From Demetria terragena DSM 11295 (GTDB taxonomy: Bacteria > Actinomycetota > Actinomycetes > Actinomycetales > Dermatophilaceae), in contig NZ_AQXW01000004.1 of NCBI RefSeq assembly GCF_000376825.1, positions 558,001 to 622,000 on the forward strand: 64,000 nt of DNA. Direction: 5' to 3'. This document shows positions 63,887 through 64,000 of the stretch, one piece after another. The notes beneath the pieces are model-generated. The model was given only the letters and a program-made list of their open reading frames with translations, was not told the origin of the DNA and searched no databases. The translations under genes were made by a program, and so were the position numbers. Position 1 is the stretch's first letter. Every line of letters begins with the position of its first letter.

Positions 63887-64000
63887 CTAACCCTCGCCCA
63901 GCACCTTTTGCTTGAGCCCCGTGGCATGCACCACGATGAACGCCGTCACGATCGCGGTAGCCGGAACGGCCGCGACATCAATACGCAGGTCAAAGAGCAA
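63887..64000 (-). CDS. C-terminal end of an unidentified membrane-type protein (cut by window edge)
   Basis: The last 37 codons of a minus-strand frame run from the window edge to TAG at 63889-63887. They include a hydrophobic stretch (VPATAIVTAFIVV) and the end LKQKVLGEG. Codon use looks coding. Too short to name. Confidence 0.5.
   Translation of the reverse strand: MLFDLRIDVAAVPATAIVTAFIVVHATGLKQKVLGEG

Overview
The window is a chromosomal segment of a high-GC actinobacterium (Actinomycetota, probably Micrococcales; the family is my inference). Three things point there: a cytochrome bcc-aa3 locus with the actinobacterial subunit CtaF, the actinobacteria-restricted families DUF3043, DUF4191 and DUF5302, and a core gene order that, from memory, follows M. 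tuberculosis Rv2196-Rv2220 (qcrB, ctaF/D/C, adoK, erpA-like, glycerate kinase, cobU, gcvT, pepA, lpdA/sucB, TIGR01777, lipB, lipA, DUF4191, glnA). Many starts look leaderless: a TANNNT -10 box ends 6-8 nt before the ATG/GTG.

1-8.7 kb: the 3' end of qcrB, a zincin-like protease, ctaCDF, aat, adenosine kinase, an ErpA/IscA-like Fe-S protein and a glycerate kinase. 8.8-15.5 kb: an M50 membrane protease, a 19-bp tandem repeat, a MarP-like periplasmic protease, a Xi-class thiol transferase with a clear promoter, an M20 dipeptidase, DUF3043, and three tandem paralogous small secreted proteins of unknown function. 15.6-19.8 kb: an ABC-2 exporter divergent from a LuxR-type two-component system.

19.8-24.9 kb: a cobalamin module. 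A B12 riboswitch with a likely ribosome-binding-site-sequestering hairpin precedes an SCO2322-like surface protein, an ECF transporter (T, fused A-A, S) and a CobU-like protein whose two key catalytic positions are substituted. 25-33.8 kb: an amino-acid permease, gcvT, pepA, DUF5302, lpdA, sucB and a TIGR01777 oxidoreductase. 33.9-45 kb: an insertion between the sucB block and lipB, holding a Ser/Thr kinase, a convergent pair of citrate synthase genes (one with an N-terminal HTH), dhaK-dhaL-dhaM (DhaM fused to HPr and Enzyme I), a Gfo/Idh/MocA oxidoreductase and an MMPL transporter.

45.1-51.5 kb: lipB, a secreted NTR-like protein, lipA, DUF4191, a Cmx-type chloramphenicol exporter preceded by a 21-codon leader ORF with an internal hairpin, and glnA behind a textbook GlnR box. 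51.5-56 kb is accessory: an AbiEi/AbiEii remnant, a small operon (ABM monooxygenase plus an unknown 115-aa protein), an XRE regulator with an unrecognised C-terminus, a TM0106-type RecB/DEDD nuclease and DUF2200. 56-64 kb: a nitrilase-permease pair, a pentapeptide-DinB protein, a cupin, a NYN-LOTUS protein, a frameshifted flavin amine oxidase, a second APC permease, a universal stress protein and the tail of a minus-strand gene. No rRNA, tRNA, CRISPR array, insertion sequence or replication origin was seen. No stretch over about 300 bases is without an annotated feature.
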